The translations under genes and the position numbers were made by a program. Positions 22,401 through 34,669 of a stretch of 64,000 nt of DNA are shown here, piece after piece. Each line of letters begins with the position of its first letter. The stretch's first letter is position 1. The notes under the pieces were generated by a model. That model was not told the origin of the DNA. It did no database searches and worked only from the letters and a program-made list of their open reading frames with translations. Source of the stretch: Zopfochytrium polystomum (Eukaryota > Chytridiomycota > Chytridiomycetes > Chytridiales > Chytridiaceae); NCBI GenBank assembly GCA_025765615.1, contig JAIVFJ010000290.1, positions 1 through 64,000 of the forward strand, read 5' to 3'.

Positions 22401-25400
22401 TCCGCACAATGCCAGGAAAAACATTTTCGTGAAAGGAGACATGGAAGTGTTCCGATATTCTCTGAGTTTTCAAGTCGTAGACTAACTGGAAGAGTGTTTC
22501 CTTTATACCCTAAGAATATGCCTGGCGCCCCTTTGTCAGGATGTTTAAGTGTTCGCTTTTCCTTTGGGATACGGTGGATAACCAAACAGCCAAAGGTGCG
22601 GATGTGATCAACATTTGGCTTTTCACCGTACCAAGCTTCATAAGGTGTTTTCTTAGTGTAAGAGTGGTAAACCCTGTTCTTGATGTATGCTGCGTAGCGG
22701 ACTGCATACACAAAGAAAGAGTGGGGCAATCGTGACTCTAAGAGCATGCAGTGTGCCATGTCTTTGAGAGTGTTGACCTGACGTTCTACCAGCCCATTGA
22801 ATTCCTTGGTGAATGCAGGACTAGGTTCTAAAACAATAGGAGGATGCCGAGTATTGGCCCAAGTTTTGAATTCTCCATCTTTGAAGATTTCCCCCCTGTC
22901 ACAGCGCACAGATGTGATATGTTTGCCATGTTGTTGTTCAAACCTTTCGATCGTAGACCGGAATCTTGTGGGCGCGTCGGACAAAGAGTTGAGGAACTCA
23001 ATGTCAAGCCAGCGGGTTGACTCTTCCACAACCAGTTGCCAATGTTTTTCACCATGGTGTCCACGTGCGGGCAGTGGGACAGCATCAGTGTGTAAACGAC
23101 CAAGCAGTGTGGTGTTTGGTCTGGAAGTGGAGTGGATAGGCGAAGCTTTCAATTTCCCAACATCACATGTCACGCAGGGAATGTCATGAATGAGGAAAAA
23201 TGAATTACCAACTTTATTCAGATTTGACCAAGTACGCTTCAAAGAAGATAAAGACAGGTGACCAAATTTCTTGTGAAGAGCTCGGACTGCTTCAATGTTC
23301 TGAGGGTTTGGTAAAGGGTCTGGGTCAGTTTGACTTAAAGTTGGGGTTGCAGTTTGCAAAGGAGCAGTTTGCTGTTGCGACTCACCTGGGGCGTCCCCCG
23401 AAGGAGTCGGCGCGTCCCTTCCAAGTTCTGCCCTGTCGAGACCAGTATGTCCCGTCAGAAGAGAAGGGTCCACAACATAGACATTCCCTGTGTCCCTGTG
23501 AGCAATGGTAAAGTCTGAACCATGTACCCGAGGATGCAATAGGGCTGTGTCTGCTGTGAAAGTCACGTTGTGACCTGTCTGCCGCACGATTTGCTGAACC
23601 GAGAGTAGAGTGTCTGAGAACTCTGGCACATAGAGCGAGTTCCTCATGATGAGAGCTCTTCCGTTAACGAACAGGGTGAAGTCGCCCACTCCAGTGGCAG
23701 TTGTAAAGCCGTCAGCTGTTTTGATCTGCTGGGAGGTGGGCCGCAAGTTTGTGAAGTGCTCTTCACAAGGCGACATTGTCCTGGAAGCCCCAGAGTCAAG
23801 GATGACCTGGTGTGGGTTGCCGCCAGCAAGTCTTGCCATCAGCGCAGTCTCGTAGATGCGGCGGTAGGTGATGTTGCGGTAGAGGAAGCGCCCAGATTCG
23901 TACATCACTTTGTAGCCGACGTTTGAGACAATGTTGTCAGTGATCCAGTCTGGATCCATTCTGCCGTCAAGAAGTGTAACTGTGAGTTCCACTTCAAATT
24001 CCTCCTCCACCTCAACGGCCTGGCATGTTCCAATTTCAAACTCCCGTGCCGCAAGTGCCCTTTCTACTGAAAGGAAGTCGTCCAGAGCTGAAGTGTCTGC
24101 AAGGCGCGCAGCACCCTCAGTACTGAACTCCAACATTTCGACGTCTTCTGCTTCAGGAGGCGGTGGTGGAGTATCCATCCTGTAGCATTTGTGGGGAGGA
24201 GAGTCCTCAGAGGCTGCGCAAGAGGCTTGGTGGTGTTCTTTAGCGGCCACCTCACGTGCAATCTTGGCAGTCTCAGTAGCTTTCTTGGAATCAGCTGACG
24301 TGGCCTTGGCTTCTTTGGCGTGTGCAGGCTGCTTGCCCTTGGCCTTCTTTGCAGGGCGAGCTGGCTCTGACTTCCCGTGAGGGAACTTGAGGCATTCCTC
24401 GCGAGAGTGCGAGACCCAGATTCCATGAAGGTCACAAGTAGGCTTGCCGTTGAGTGCCTCACCGATCTTGCGCTTCTTGGTTGCCACTGAGGTCTTTGCT
24501 GAAGCAGCTGTTTCCATCTCAGAAGTGCCATGGTGAGCAGAGTGTCTGCTGTTCTTCTCTTTGCTTTGCTGGTACAGCGTGTGGCAGTTTGTCAACTCCT
24601 TGACGAGATCGCTGGTGTTGGCGTAGCCTGACAGCCCCTTGAGAAGATTTTGACGAACGCCAGAGAAGATTTCATGTCCAGGCAGCGTTTCCCTTGCTTT
24701 GTGGATGATGGCAGAATGCAGGATGTTTGTCACACCCCTGCAAGTGGTGGCAGTACATTTGAAATGCTTCGGCCAATCCATGACCAGTGTGGTCAGAGTG
24801 GTGTACCACTCCTGGACTGCCAGACCAGAGTCTCTGGGTTTTGCCAAACGACTGTAAGTCGCAAGCCACTTGTCCAGTGTGGTCCTGCAGGGCGTACTTG
24901 TCATTGAGCCACTTGTACCGATCAGCGCAGTTGGTGATGTTTGCCGCATTCATGGAGCGCACATCCTCAATGCGCAAGCAGGAGTCGAGGGTAGCAACCG
25001 CCTTGTCGTGTTGGGCCTCAAGCTCCCTGTAGGTCTTGTGTTCTTGGCGTATACCAGTGTGGTACTTGTCAAGGGCAGCGTGGTGCAGACGGTACATCTC
25101 ACTGTACGCAGCCTTGGCCTCCGCCGTTGCAGAGGATTCAGGGGGAGAACCAATACTGGGAGGAGCAGCGCCGATGCCGACCTTGGTGCAGTGCTCGTTG
25201 AACGTACCGAAGTAATCAGGCTTGAGGGAGCTGGCAACAAGATTGTATGCCATGACCGGCTTGATGACTTCTTCCACATGCAGTTCCCAAGCCTGGTAGC
25301 CGTAAGAAGAGAAGCGGACAGCCTTGGGGGTTGAAGAAGACATGCTAGGTAGCGGCTTGGTGGACCAGTGGACTTGTTTAGAGCGGTAGCCCTTTCCTTG

Positions 25401-25556
25401 TAGAGAGCCAAGAGCCCTTTGTTGCCTTAAAGTAGCTGGTGAGCCGGTGCTCACAGACAGGTTGGTCTTGTTTAGAGTCAGAAACCCTTTTCTTGTAAGA
25501 GCAGCAGGGCCCTGTTCGAGCGTACAAGTGTGGCCGACGGCTTGTAGGTAGCTTTG
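22379..25556 (-). pseudogene. Copia element 3: gag, protease and integrase
   Basis: Begins just inside LTR D. Gag (…SSYGYQAWELHVEEV…) is followed by the zinc-binding CDLHGIWVSHSREECLKF and a Lys/Ala-rich stretch, then the protease LDSGASRTMSP. The integrase has the HHCC zinc finger (LHKKFGHLSL ... CVTCDVGKLK), the DDE acids in HTDAVPLP and VRCDRGEIFKDGEF, and NGLVERQVNTLKDM. A single long frame covers late gag to integrase (24949-22379), but gag's N-terminus is in another frame. An 11-nt deletion relative to element 2, near 24880, is shared with element 4. Confidence 0.87.
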
Positions 25557-25817
25557 TGGGGATGAAGAGAGAGAGAGAGAGAGAGCAGTGATGTTGGAAA
25601 AGGGAGAGGAGTGAGTGGGCAGAGATGGAAGAGAGAGCAAATGGAGGAAGCCTTTGCCTATCTCTTTTTATTGAGAACAGATTAGCCCTTCCGAGCGCCC
25701 CATTCAAGTATTGAATCTACTGAGCCCTTCAAACACCCCATCCAATGTGATTGGATGGAGTTCTCAAAGGGATCATCAGTAACGGGCGTAGTGTACCCCG
25801 TGGGTCGAATCTCAACA
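25557..25817 (-). mobile_element. Copia family-1 LTR D, internally deleted
   Basis: Contains LTR start (TGTTGAGATTCGACC, 25817 leftwards) through the AATAAAAAGAGATAGGCAAAGG region, then jumps to the (CT)n stretch near the LTR end. About 0.8 kb of the middle and the terminal ~40 bp are missing. It abuts the internal start of element 3 (GCTTTG at 25551-25556), so it is what remains of that element's 5' LTR. Confidence 0.8.
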
Positions 25818-26575
25818 GGGGTGAACTTAAGTCGACTGCCTTTGAACGCTTCTGTGCCTCTTGTGGGATACAGGTTGAAGTCAGTCCACCACACACACCA
25901 AAGCTCAATGGCAATGCAGAATGTGCAGTTAGGACAGTCATGGATGTAACTCGTTCTCTACTTCAGCATGCTGGCTCACCTTGGTCTTGGTGGGGTAATG
26001 CTATTCGACATGCCGTGGACATCATCAACACACTGCCAGTTCTCAGTCGTGGTTTGCTTTCACCGGTTGAAATGCTACTTGGCTTCCCTCCCTGCATCAG
26101 CCACTTTAGGGTTTTTGGCGCTGGTTGCCTCTACCATGTGACAGCCAAGGAACACAGCAGCACACATCAGTACAAGAAACTGGCAGAACGAGCACGACCA
26201 GCAATATACATTGGCAATATGAGCCAATCCATTGCCCGGCTCATCGACATCAACACTGGTCACATTATCACACATCGCCTCAACGACCTCACTATCGCTG
26301 AAGACAGCTTTCCCAAACTCAACAAATCAGATGCTGATGATGACGCTTCAGAACTACGGCATCACCACACGCCCTTACTCTCAGCTGACGAACTTCAGGA
26401 AACCAACACCAACACCAAAGCCCTCCTTCGCGAAGCAAACGTACACATTGAACAGCTACCTGAGCCAGAACCAACACCAGTGGCCCCAGTGGAATTGGTA
26501 AAAAGTGTCACCCCTCAGGTAAGCACAGCGAAAGTGAATCAGATAATGATGTACAGCTCTGGTGTTGGAGGTGAC
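25818..26575 (+). pseudogene. Integrase fragment of a second copia family
   Basis: Encodes the integrase catalytic glutamate region (PHTPKLNGNAECAVRTVMDV), SPWSWWGNAIRHAVDIINT, and the copia-type C-terminus (HFRVFGAGCLYHV, RPAIYIGN, ARLIDINTGHIIT). The sequence is clearly diverged from family 1. It lacks both earlier and later domains and is joined on the left to LTR D and on the right to element 4. Confidence 0.75.
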
Positions 26576-27847
26576 TGGTATACGCCAAGAACACAAGACC
26601 TACAGGGAGCTTGAGGCCCAACACGACAAGGCGGTTGCTACCCTCGACTCCTGCTTGCGCATTGAGGATGTGCGCTCCATGAATGCGGCAAACATCACCA
26701 ACTGCGCTGATCGGTACAAGTGGCTCAATGACAAGTACGCCCTGCAGGACCACACTGGACAAGTGGCTTGCGACTTACAGTCGTTTGGCAAAACCCAGAG
26801 ACTCTGGTCTGGCAGTCCAGGAGTGGTACACCACTCTGACCACACTGGTCATGGATTGGCCGAAGCATTTCAAATGTACTGCCACCACTTGCAGGGGTGT
26901 GACAAACATCCTGCATTCTGCCATCATCCACAAAGCAAGGGAAACGCTGCCTGGACATGAAATCTTCTCTGGCGTTCGTCAAAATCTTCTCAAGGGGCTG
27001 TCAGGCTACGCCAACACCAGCGATCTCGTCAAGGAGTTGACAAACTGCCACACGCTGTACCAGCAAAGCAAAGAGAAGAACAGCAGACACTCTGCTCACC
27101 ATGGCACTTCTGAGATGGAAACAGCTGCTTCAGCAAAGACCTCAGTGGCAACCAAGAAGCGCAAGATCGGTGAGGCACTCAACGGCAAGCCTACTTGTGA
27201 CCTTCATGGAATCTGGGTCTCGCACTCTCGCGAGGAATGCCTCAAGTTCCCTCACGGGAAGTCAGAGCCAGCTCGCCCTGCAAAGAAGGCCAAGGGCAAG
27301 CAGCCTGCACACGCCAAAGAAGCCAAGGCCACGTCAGCTGATTCCAAGAAAGCTACTGAGACTGCCAAGATTGCACGTGAGGTGGCCGCTAAAGAACACC
27401 ACCAAGCCTCTTGCGCAGCCTCTGAGGACTCTCCTCCCCACAAATGCTACAGGATGGATACTCCACCACCGCCTCCTGAAGCAGAAGACGTCGAAATGTT
27501 GGAGTTCAGTACTGAGGGTGCTGCGCGCCTTGCAGACACTTCAGCTCTGGACGACTTCCTTTCAGTAGAAAGGGCACTTGCGGCACGGGAGTTTGAAATT
27601 GGAACATGCCAGGCCGTTGAGGTGGAGGAGGAATTTGAAGTGGAACTCACAGTTACACTTCTTGACGGCAGAATGGATCCAGACTGGATCACTGACAACC
27701 TTGTCTCAAACGTCGGCTACAAAGTTATGTACGAATCTGGGCGTTTCTTCTACCGCAACGTCACCTACCGCCGCATCTACGAGACTGCGCTGATGGCAAG
27801 ACTTGCTGGCAGCAACCCACACCAGGTCATCCTTGACTCTGGGGCCT
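26576..27847 (+). pseudogene. Copia element 4: gag-protease fragment, inverted near-copy of element 3
   Basis: Starts at ACTGGTATACGCCAAG inside gag and ends at LDSGA inside the protease. Over about 1.27 kb it matches element 3 (about 23790-25060, opposite strand) at almost every residue, including the shared 11-nt deletion. It differs at a few sites (for example NLVSNV for NIVSNV and GRFFYRN for GRFLYRN). No LTR or pol follows directly; 27848-27999 is unrelated sequence with no recognised feature. Confidence 0.85.
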
Positions 27848-27999
27848 TGCATAAATATTGGTCATCCCAATCGCTAATATGTTTGATGGTGAGAGTTTCA
27901 GTGTGGTTGAAAACACTCTGATCTCAAAAGGTGGCCATGTCAATGATAATTGTATCAGGGAATCCAGAAATTGAACCGCCAACTCCATGGGTTGATAGA

Positions 28000-28530
28000 T
28001 GTTGAGATTCGACCCACAGGGTACACTACGCCTGTTACTGATGATCCCTTTGAGAACTCCGTCCAATCACATTGGATGGGGTGTTTGAAGGGCTCAGTAG
28101 ATTCAATACTTGAATGGGGCGCTCGGAAGGGCTAATCTGTTCTCAATAAAAAGAGATAGGCAAAGGCGGCTGTTGTTCTAGCTTTGTTCATCCTACCGGT
28201 AGGAACAATGCAATTAGAACATGCACAAAAACGCTCAAACTACGCACTCTGCACATGTAACACAGCACAGCAAGCATGCAGAAGCAGTGTACCACTGCCC
28301 CATCCTGATTTGGAAACAACCAAACCAATTTACATGCAACTGTTTCTCAAACAAGCTGTAAATTGGTTCCTGGTGGTACTCAGCCCAGACAAAGTACTCA
28401 GCCCTGGCTGGTACTTAGCCCTGGGTGGTGCACAGCCCAGGCTGGTACTCAGCCCTGGGTGGTGCTCAGCCCAGGCTGGTACTTAGCCCTGGCTGGTACT
28501 CAGCCCTGAGTGATGCCCAGCCCTGGGTGG
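28000..28530 (+). mobile_element. Copia family-1 LTR E, truncated
   Basis: Begins TGTTGAGATTCGACCC. It loses the GGAATTCC repeat region at about 28303 and ends abruptly in the GTACTCAGCCC minisatellite at 28530, where unrelated gag sequence begins. TATA and 3' end are missing. Confidence 0.82.
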
Positions 28531-29763
28531 TGTATGACATTGGACTCCAAAAGACTGTTGCTGTGCAGGGTACCAACTCCCCCCAGAGCCACGTCCCATT
28601 GCAGTACCACCAGTTGCTGTTCCACGTGAACTTTGTCCTCGCCTTGTTCCTCGGCCTTGGCCAAAACCACCATATGGGCGTGGTGTGTACTGTTGGGACT
28701 GAGGGGTTTGGTACTGCAAGGTTGTTGGGCGGATATTAGGATACGGCTGGTACTGCTGAGGTTTATGATAACTGCCATGACCACGGAGTTGACTATAATG
28801 TACTTTTGGCCGAATAATTACATTTGCTGTTGGTGTAGTGACTTCTGGAATGGCTGTGGTCAGGTCCTGCTCCTGTTGTGCTGCAAGTCGATCCCGCCTC
28901 TCATCAAATGTATTTTGGCAGGCGGTAGATTTAAATAAGGTGATATTAGTTTAGTCAATGATGAAACAGAAGTAATAGGATTCCCTGCAAACATGAACGT
29001 ATTGGCAACACCCATATCGATTAGCGGGTTGTTCAGGGCAGATACGAAGACTTGCACAACTTTGGAAAATGGTGTGATGCGACTGCAGATTTCCACTGAT
29101 GAACTTTCTGCATAGCCGTAATGAAGCGCATTGCAAATGACTTGGATGATTCTGCAGGTTCCATTTTATACGTTCGAAATCATCAATAATTTCCTTTCCC
29201 AATCCTTGATCTGTTGTTCGACGTGCAATCGCGATTTCTCCAAGCAGTGTGTAGGCGAAAATCTGCCCTCGTCGTGGGAACTGTGGTAGGAGCTCTGGTT
29301 CAACATGTCGTCGAATGAGAAGGATACAGTATGCGTTCTGATCTTCTGTCCCTGGGAACCATTTGACCGGCTCACGCCTGTCTCGTGCAAATGCATAATG
29401 CTCGCCGTGGTTGGGCCCCCTGCGTACTCTACATGTTGGGCTGACATTAGGATCATTGGGGTCCACTTGATAGTTGCGTAATACGTTAATTCGGTCTGGG
29501 TCGACACAGTGGCGGAGACCATTGCTTTTGTTGGATAGTTCTGAAATTAGGTCGCCCAACCAATCTCCAAAATTTGCGGCGCCTTTAAGAATGGGGAATG
29601 CGCGGGAGGCATACTTGATTTGATCACACCCGCTCATGTTTGGGAGGGAAAATGTGTGAGAGTGTTGCAGTAGAATAGAAAATTGAAAAGCAGTGATTTC
29701 CCTAATTTGGTGGCAGATTCTGAGACTTCTTAAGCAGGTAATATAAGAATAAGCCGTAAACAA
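28531..29763 (-). pseudogene. Gag-like region of another LTR retroelement, frameshifted
   Basis: The minus strand begins MSGCDQIKYASRAFPILKG at about 29637, with GAANFGDWLGDLISELSNKS, a pattern like the N-terminal domain of copia-type Gag. In other frames it continues with VVQVFVSALNNPLIDMGVAN, an Arg/Gln-rich segment (ERRDRLAAQQEQDL) and a Gly/Arg-rich tail (GGFGQGRGTRRG). At least two frame changes are needed. It does not match family 1 and may belong with the 25818-26575 integrase, though in the opposite orientation. Confidence 0.55.
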
Positions 29764-30810
29764 ATGCAGTACGATGCTTGTGGGTGGAGTTGTAAGTGTG
29801 AGTAGATTATTTTCTCAATGGGGTACGCTCGTGATGAGTTGGTGTTGAGAAAAGCAGACTTGTCACAATTGTGGAGCGGAATTGAGTGACTAGATGGGCC
29901 AAAATGCAGATGCAGCTTGCAACTCAATATCCCACAAGGCCAAGGACGAATTTAGAGAATCACTGAGTTGCCCCACGTAGATCAGCAGTTGCTGAATGCA
30001 GAGAATTTGGTTTTAAGCGATTTGGTTAGGTTTTGGCCGAGTTGTGAATGTGGGAAGTTGCAGGCAACGAATTTCGACAGATTTGGGTGAAATTTGGTGC
30101 TAATTGAGTACTGAATTTGTTCAAAACGCGGACAGTTACTATGCAGCAAGGAAGCAGTTGAGGATTGCGACATTTGGTGAGTAGATAGAACAAAAGGAGC
30201 ACTTTCAAATGGTGGTAAGCGATTCCTAAAGCGATCGAAAGAAGTTGCAAACGTAAACTGTCAAAATTCGACGTTATCAGGTGGCTGATGTTGTGGATGA
30301 GTGCTGTTCTCTGCGAGGCTGCTGCAGCGAAAAATGATTGTCAAAACGTCTTCCCCAGTGTTAAAAGTGCGGTGGGCGGCGGTGGAGGCGTGAGGGACAA
30401 AAATTGAAGCTGTTGGTTCTGTCGGTAGTGATGCTGGTGATGTGTGGTGGTGAGTGGCACTGTTTGTTTACTCGTTATGCACGCCCCCCTTGTTGTTGCT
30501 ATGTGTTCTGCTCGTTCTCCTTCTTCTCCACTAATCTCTACTCCAAGTGAATGGGATGGGTCACAATTTTGTATGAAAGAATTGGCTGCTGCTGTTTGTG
30601 GATGGTGGTGAACAACTCTGGTGGACTACTCTCTTGTGATGGTGAAGCTGAGATGGGAGACTGTTGTACAATGTATGCTGTTTGGCTTTATACAAAATTG
30701 TGACAAAGACCAGGTGACAAAAAATGCACAAAATCCTCATCACAGTTGATGCTCTCATGCACCACAGTGTGAGGTGTTGCTCCTGCACACTGCTTACTGC
30801 AAAAACCCAA
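29764..30810 (-). other. Possible 5' LTR/leader of the element at 28531-29763
   Basis: Noncoding sequence upstream of the gag-like region. On the minus strand a TATA-like TATAAAGCC lies near 30690, with CT-rich and CA-rich stretches. No second copy is present, so LTR boundaries cannot be set. Confidence 0.3.
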
Positions 30811-30872
30811 AATCTAACAGAAACTTAAGAATTGACGTCAGGGCACCTACCAGGTGCCTGGTGGTGCTGGGC

Positions 30873-30894
30873 GGGGGGGGGGGGGGGGGGGGGG
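30873..30894. repeat. Poly-G run (22 G)
   Basis: Twenty-two consecutive G directly beside the rDNA-like fragment. A second, 27-base G run is at 37882-37908. Confidence 0.95.
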
Positions 30895-31067
30895 TCATTC
30901 ATTAAAGTTTCAGCCTGGTTGGCTCATCATACTCTCCCCAGACGCACGACTTGGCATTTCCCACGCGGGAAGCCTCGCACGCCTTGTGGCAGCAATGCTC
31001 TGCGCAATCTCTCTAGTCGGTCTATCATTTATAGGAAGAGACAACGCAGTATCTTCATGTCTTTTAT

Positions 31068-31121
<54 letters not shown>

Positions 31122-31305
31122 CAGTTAGTCTTTTATAAATCCAAGAATTTCACCTCTGACAATTAAATACTATTGCCCCCAACTGTCCCTATTAATCATT
31201 ACCGCAACTCTAGAAACCAACAAAATAGAACAGCGGCCCTATTCTAGTGTTCCATGCTGACGTATGCAAGCGCCAAGACGGGCCTGCTTTGAACACATTA
31301 AAATA
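30895..31305 (-). pseudogene. Decayed 18S rRNA gene fragment
   Basis: The minus strand carries the universal small-subunit rRNA block ATTGTCAGAGGTGAAATTCT, TGCGAAAGCATTTGCCAAGG and TTTTCATTAATCAAGAACGA (31066-31170). Upstream it has GTGTTCAAAGCAGGC, AGCATGGAA and TCTATTTTGTTGGTTTCTAG. Downstream is AGATACTGCGTTGT-, CCGACTAGAG- and GGAGAGTATG...AGGCTGAAACTT, degenerate versions of conserved 18S segments. About 410 nt of the central domain are present with no flanking rDNA. Changes in otherwise invariant positions say it is not functional. Confidence 0.85.
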
Positions 31306-32806
31306 ATTTTTCCCTGGCTGTCCCCACTTGAGGACCCCGCCCCCACTTGACGACCCATCCTCAGTTTTAATGCAGAGGGAGTCCTCAACTGTCCCCACTC
31401 TGACCAACTACTTGTCACCCCCACGTGGGGGTTTTCTTTAGGAGGGTAGTCTACCTTCAGTTTGGGGTAGCCTACTTTTCCAAGGGGGTCTACTTTTTCA
31501 AGGAGGTCTAGTCTTGCAGGGTCAGTCCAAAAATTTTCATGGTAAGTAAAGTGGCTCAAATTAATTTTCCAGGGAGTGGGGGAGTGGTTCTACTGATGTC
31601 AGAATTTTCGGAATTTTTTCGAATTTTTCTGAAATTCTCTGAATTTTCAGAATTGAGGTTGGCACTTCAGATGGTTGTTTGGGTTGGATGTTGAGGTTCA
31701 ATAATTTTTATATCCTCCTGTCTGCAAATAATTTTTCTGGGGTTAGTAATGGAAATACCGTGGTTTTAGTGTTGTTGTTGCAAAATTTCAGAATTTTCAG
31801 AATTTTCAGGTTTTATTTGGGCAGTGGGCTGTTTTGCAAGTCTGGGTGAAGGACTTGTTTTTTCTGAGAGGGTCAGAGGGGCGTCACACATGTGGTTCCT
31901 GTCATTTTTAGTAAAAATTCGAGATGGCCTTGTCAAATGTTATGATTTCTACTGATTTTTCAATAAAACTTCGAGATGACTTGTCAAGCGTTATGATTTT
32001 GTTGAATTCCAATAAAAAAAGCGGAATTTGCTAGTCAAATGTCATGTTTTCATTGTATTTTTGATTAAAAACTTCGAGATGACTTGTCAAACGTCAGTGG
32101 TTCAAGCCTTGTCAAGCACTATGTGGGTTGTGTGCATGTGATGGCATTTTTTACCCCCAGTAAACAAACTGTCTTGATTGCATGCAAACTGGCAAAGAAG
32201 CAAGTTGTGATTGTAGTAGTCAATATTTTCCCTTTGCAGAGTCTGAAGAAAGTCAAAAAAGCATGTTTGGAGTTGTCTAGCCAACTTTTTTGCCCAAAGG
32301 TCGTCAGTGACGGCAGTAACAGCCAACCAGCAGAATGCAACAAAAAGAAACAGTTGAAATGACAGACTGCAGAATCCAACAGAATGAAGCAGCACAAGCC
32401 AGCCAGCAGAACCCAGCTACATACCAGAACGTGACGGAACATCACATAATGAAGCAACAGCAGCAGAATGCCATGTAACCCCCCCGGCATACCTGCCTGC
32501 CTGCCTGCCTGCCTGCCTGCAGAACCCTTGCTACATCCCGGAATGTAACGGAACGTCAAGCAGAACCCTGTCATGGCCCGGAACGTGACCGAACTTCACG
32601 TTCAATGTTCCTTTCAAAAAAAGAAAAAAGAAAGGAACAAAAAAAAAAAAAAAAAAGAACAGAACCCTGTATTCAGCAAGTAATAGTTGAACGTTATGTT
32701 TTTTACTGATTTTTCAATTAAAAACTTGACTTGTCCAATTTCAACAGATGTTCACACGTCTTCGCGCATCACCTATTACACGTTCTTCGCTCCGCCATCG
32801 GCTTCG
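31306..32806. repeat. Noncoding repetitive stretch
   Basis: No gene seen. It contains GAATTTT-type degenerate runs (31600-31820) and four diverged ~51-bp units with the core ACTTCGAGATGACTTGTCAA (31905-32095), plus a further partial unit at 32690-32745. Two diverged copies of a CAGAACCC...CTACAT..C.GGAACGT block follow (32400-32600), along with (CCTG)n at 32492-32520 and an A-rich run at 32620-32656. Confidence 0.65.
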
Positions 32807-34669
32807 TTAGGCACTATACGCAGGCAGCTCGGCCTCGTCATGCCCGCTAGGCAATGTCGGCGGCCGCGACGCGTGACCACTAAAAGAAGAGGCCGCGGGT
32901 GCAACGTGCAGCGGCCGCACCGCGTCCGAAGCGCCTTTGACTTTGCCGTACCCGCCCCCGACCGCCTCGGTGGGCTTGACCGCAGAATCCACTCGCGCTC
33001 GAGCCGCCGCGCGCGCCCCCGCTTCCGCGCCGAATCCGCCCTCGGCGCCCCACCCCGCAGAAACACCTCGCTGCCGCGACCCGCGCCGCCCCTGAGGTGG
33101 GGACGCCTTCCTCCAGCTCCTCCCCGGCAGCGTCGACGATCTCCGGGCGCCGCAGCCACGAAGAGTTCGCGCTTTCGCGCCGCTCCGCATTCGCTCCTCG
33201 CCCGACAACTTCGCCTTGGTCGGTGTGGCGGAACCCGACGAGAAACAGAGCCGTAGATGCAGGACGACCGCGGCGGTCAGGTCTGCCTGCCGCCGCCGCC
33301 GCTCCGGTGGGCAACGTGCCGTCAGCGCCGGCCCAGAATCTGCCGTCGATTTCGGGGCGATGCGGGTCGCCACTGCCGCCCCCGCTGCCGTACCGGAGCG
33401 GTGCCGGTGGCTGCAGGAGAGTTTGGTGAGGGACGGTCGGCGCGGGGAGGGCTGGGTACGGCGGGGAAGGGCTGGAGAGTTGCTGCTGCTGCGAGAAGTG
33501 TCGCGTTGAAAAGGCGGTGGAGACGGTCGCGTAGGGATGTGGAGTGGTGGACTCGAGCGGAATAAGGTGAGAGGAAGAAGAGTAATGAGTGGGAGACGTT
33601 GGTGGTGATCCGGTGGTGGCTTCTGCTGCTCCTCTTGTGCCGTCGGCTGTACGGGGTTGGTTTTTGGCGTGAGACTGGTGCTGGTCGTCATCCTCCCGGT
33701 GGTTATCCTGCTGGTTTCGGTTGTTGCGCCGGCGCTCACGTCGGCGGCGGTGGAGACAGGCGATGACGGCTACCAACGTTGTGAGGAGGATGCCGCCGAG
33801 GAGGCCTAGCAAAGGAGGGACCTCGCCGCGTAAGAACAAATTAAACTGGTTGAAGACTCTCCAACCATCGCTCACCCAACGTGATCGGTATGGCGATATT
33901 AAAATTCAAAATCTGCTCAAATGTGGAGGTGGTCCCATCGGAACCGTGGGCCACGAATGACGGCACGAACGGTATTGAAGAAATCGTTGTGGTGATGGAA
34001 GCCGCAGTCGTGGTTGTGAGGTTAACGCGCCAAGCGGACACGAGGGATTCTGGGCTCGCTGCTGCCAAAGCAAAGTTGGGGTCCCGAGTGAGTTGCCCGC
34101 CTTGCGAGGTCTGCGGAACGGAAGATGTGTCGGGGTCGTTGACGTAATAGCTGGCGAAAGACGAGGTGCCGCGGAGGGGACCACCGCACATGGCTGTAGG
34201 ATCATCGATGCACGGCATGCCGCAGTCCGACTCTCTGACCTTTGTAGGTAGGCTTGACAGCGTCACGGTGGTGTTACCTAGGCACAGAGTCTGTGCCGAA
34301 ATGCTGATAATCAGGTTGCCGGTCTCGGAGGCCTTTTCGATGCAAGAGGAGAGAGTGGTGGTTGCGGAAGAGTCCAGAGTGTTGACCAGTGCGCCAGTCT
34401 GGTAACAGCCCAGGTAGCGCCAATTTGCTATATGAAAGTGTGTGCGAGTTTGAAAGGGCCGGCGGACGGGTTGCGGGACGGATGAAAGGCTCATTAGAGA
34501 TTCCACTATCCGGAGAACATTTGATCGGGCATATATGCGGTCGACGAGTCGATGAGCGCAAAACAGGGAACTGGGGCGAACCTCTCACGCTGTTGTTGAC
34601 TTGGCGCCGACGGCGACTTTGGGGATGGAGGCTGTCGGTCGGATCATCAGTCGGCGGAGGGGCCGCCAT
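32807..34669 (-). CDS. WSC-domain membrane protein 1
   Basis: Cell-wall sensor-like protein. The exon around 34427-33876 encodes a WSC carbohydrate-binding domain: YLGCYQTGALVNTLDSS, then six cysteines including SDCGMPCIDDPTAMCGGPL and FASYYV. A Ser/Thr-rich stretch follows. The 70-nt intron 33806-33875 splits the transmembrane helix, which reads ITLGLLGGILLTTLVAVIACL once joined and is followed by HRRRRERRR. A long Pro/Ser/Gln-rich cytosolic tail ends DEAELPAYSA at 32807. One net +1 step in the tail makes the length fit exactly. The 5' exon is uncertain: an ATG at 34669 (MAAPPPTDDP) lacks an obvious signal peptide, so the true start may be elsewhere. WSC sensors in yeast signal wall stress to Rho1/Pkc1; a role here is inference. 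Confidence 0.75.
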
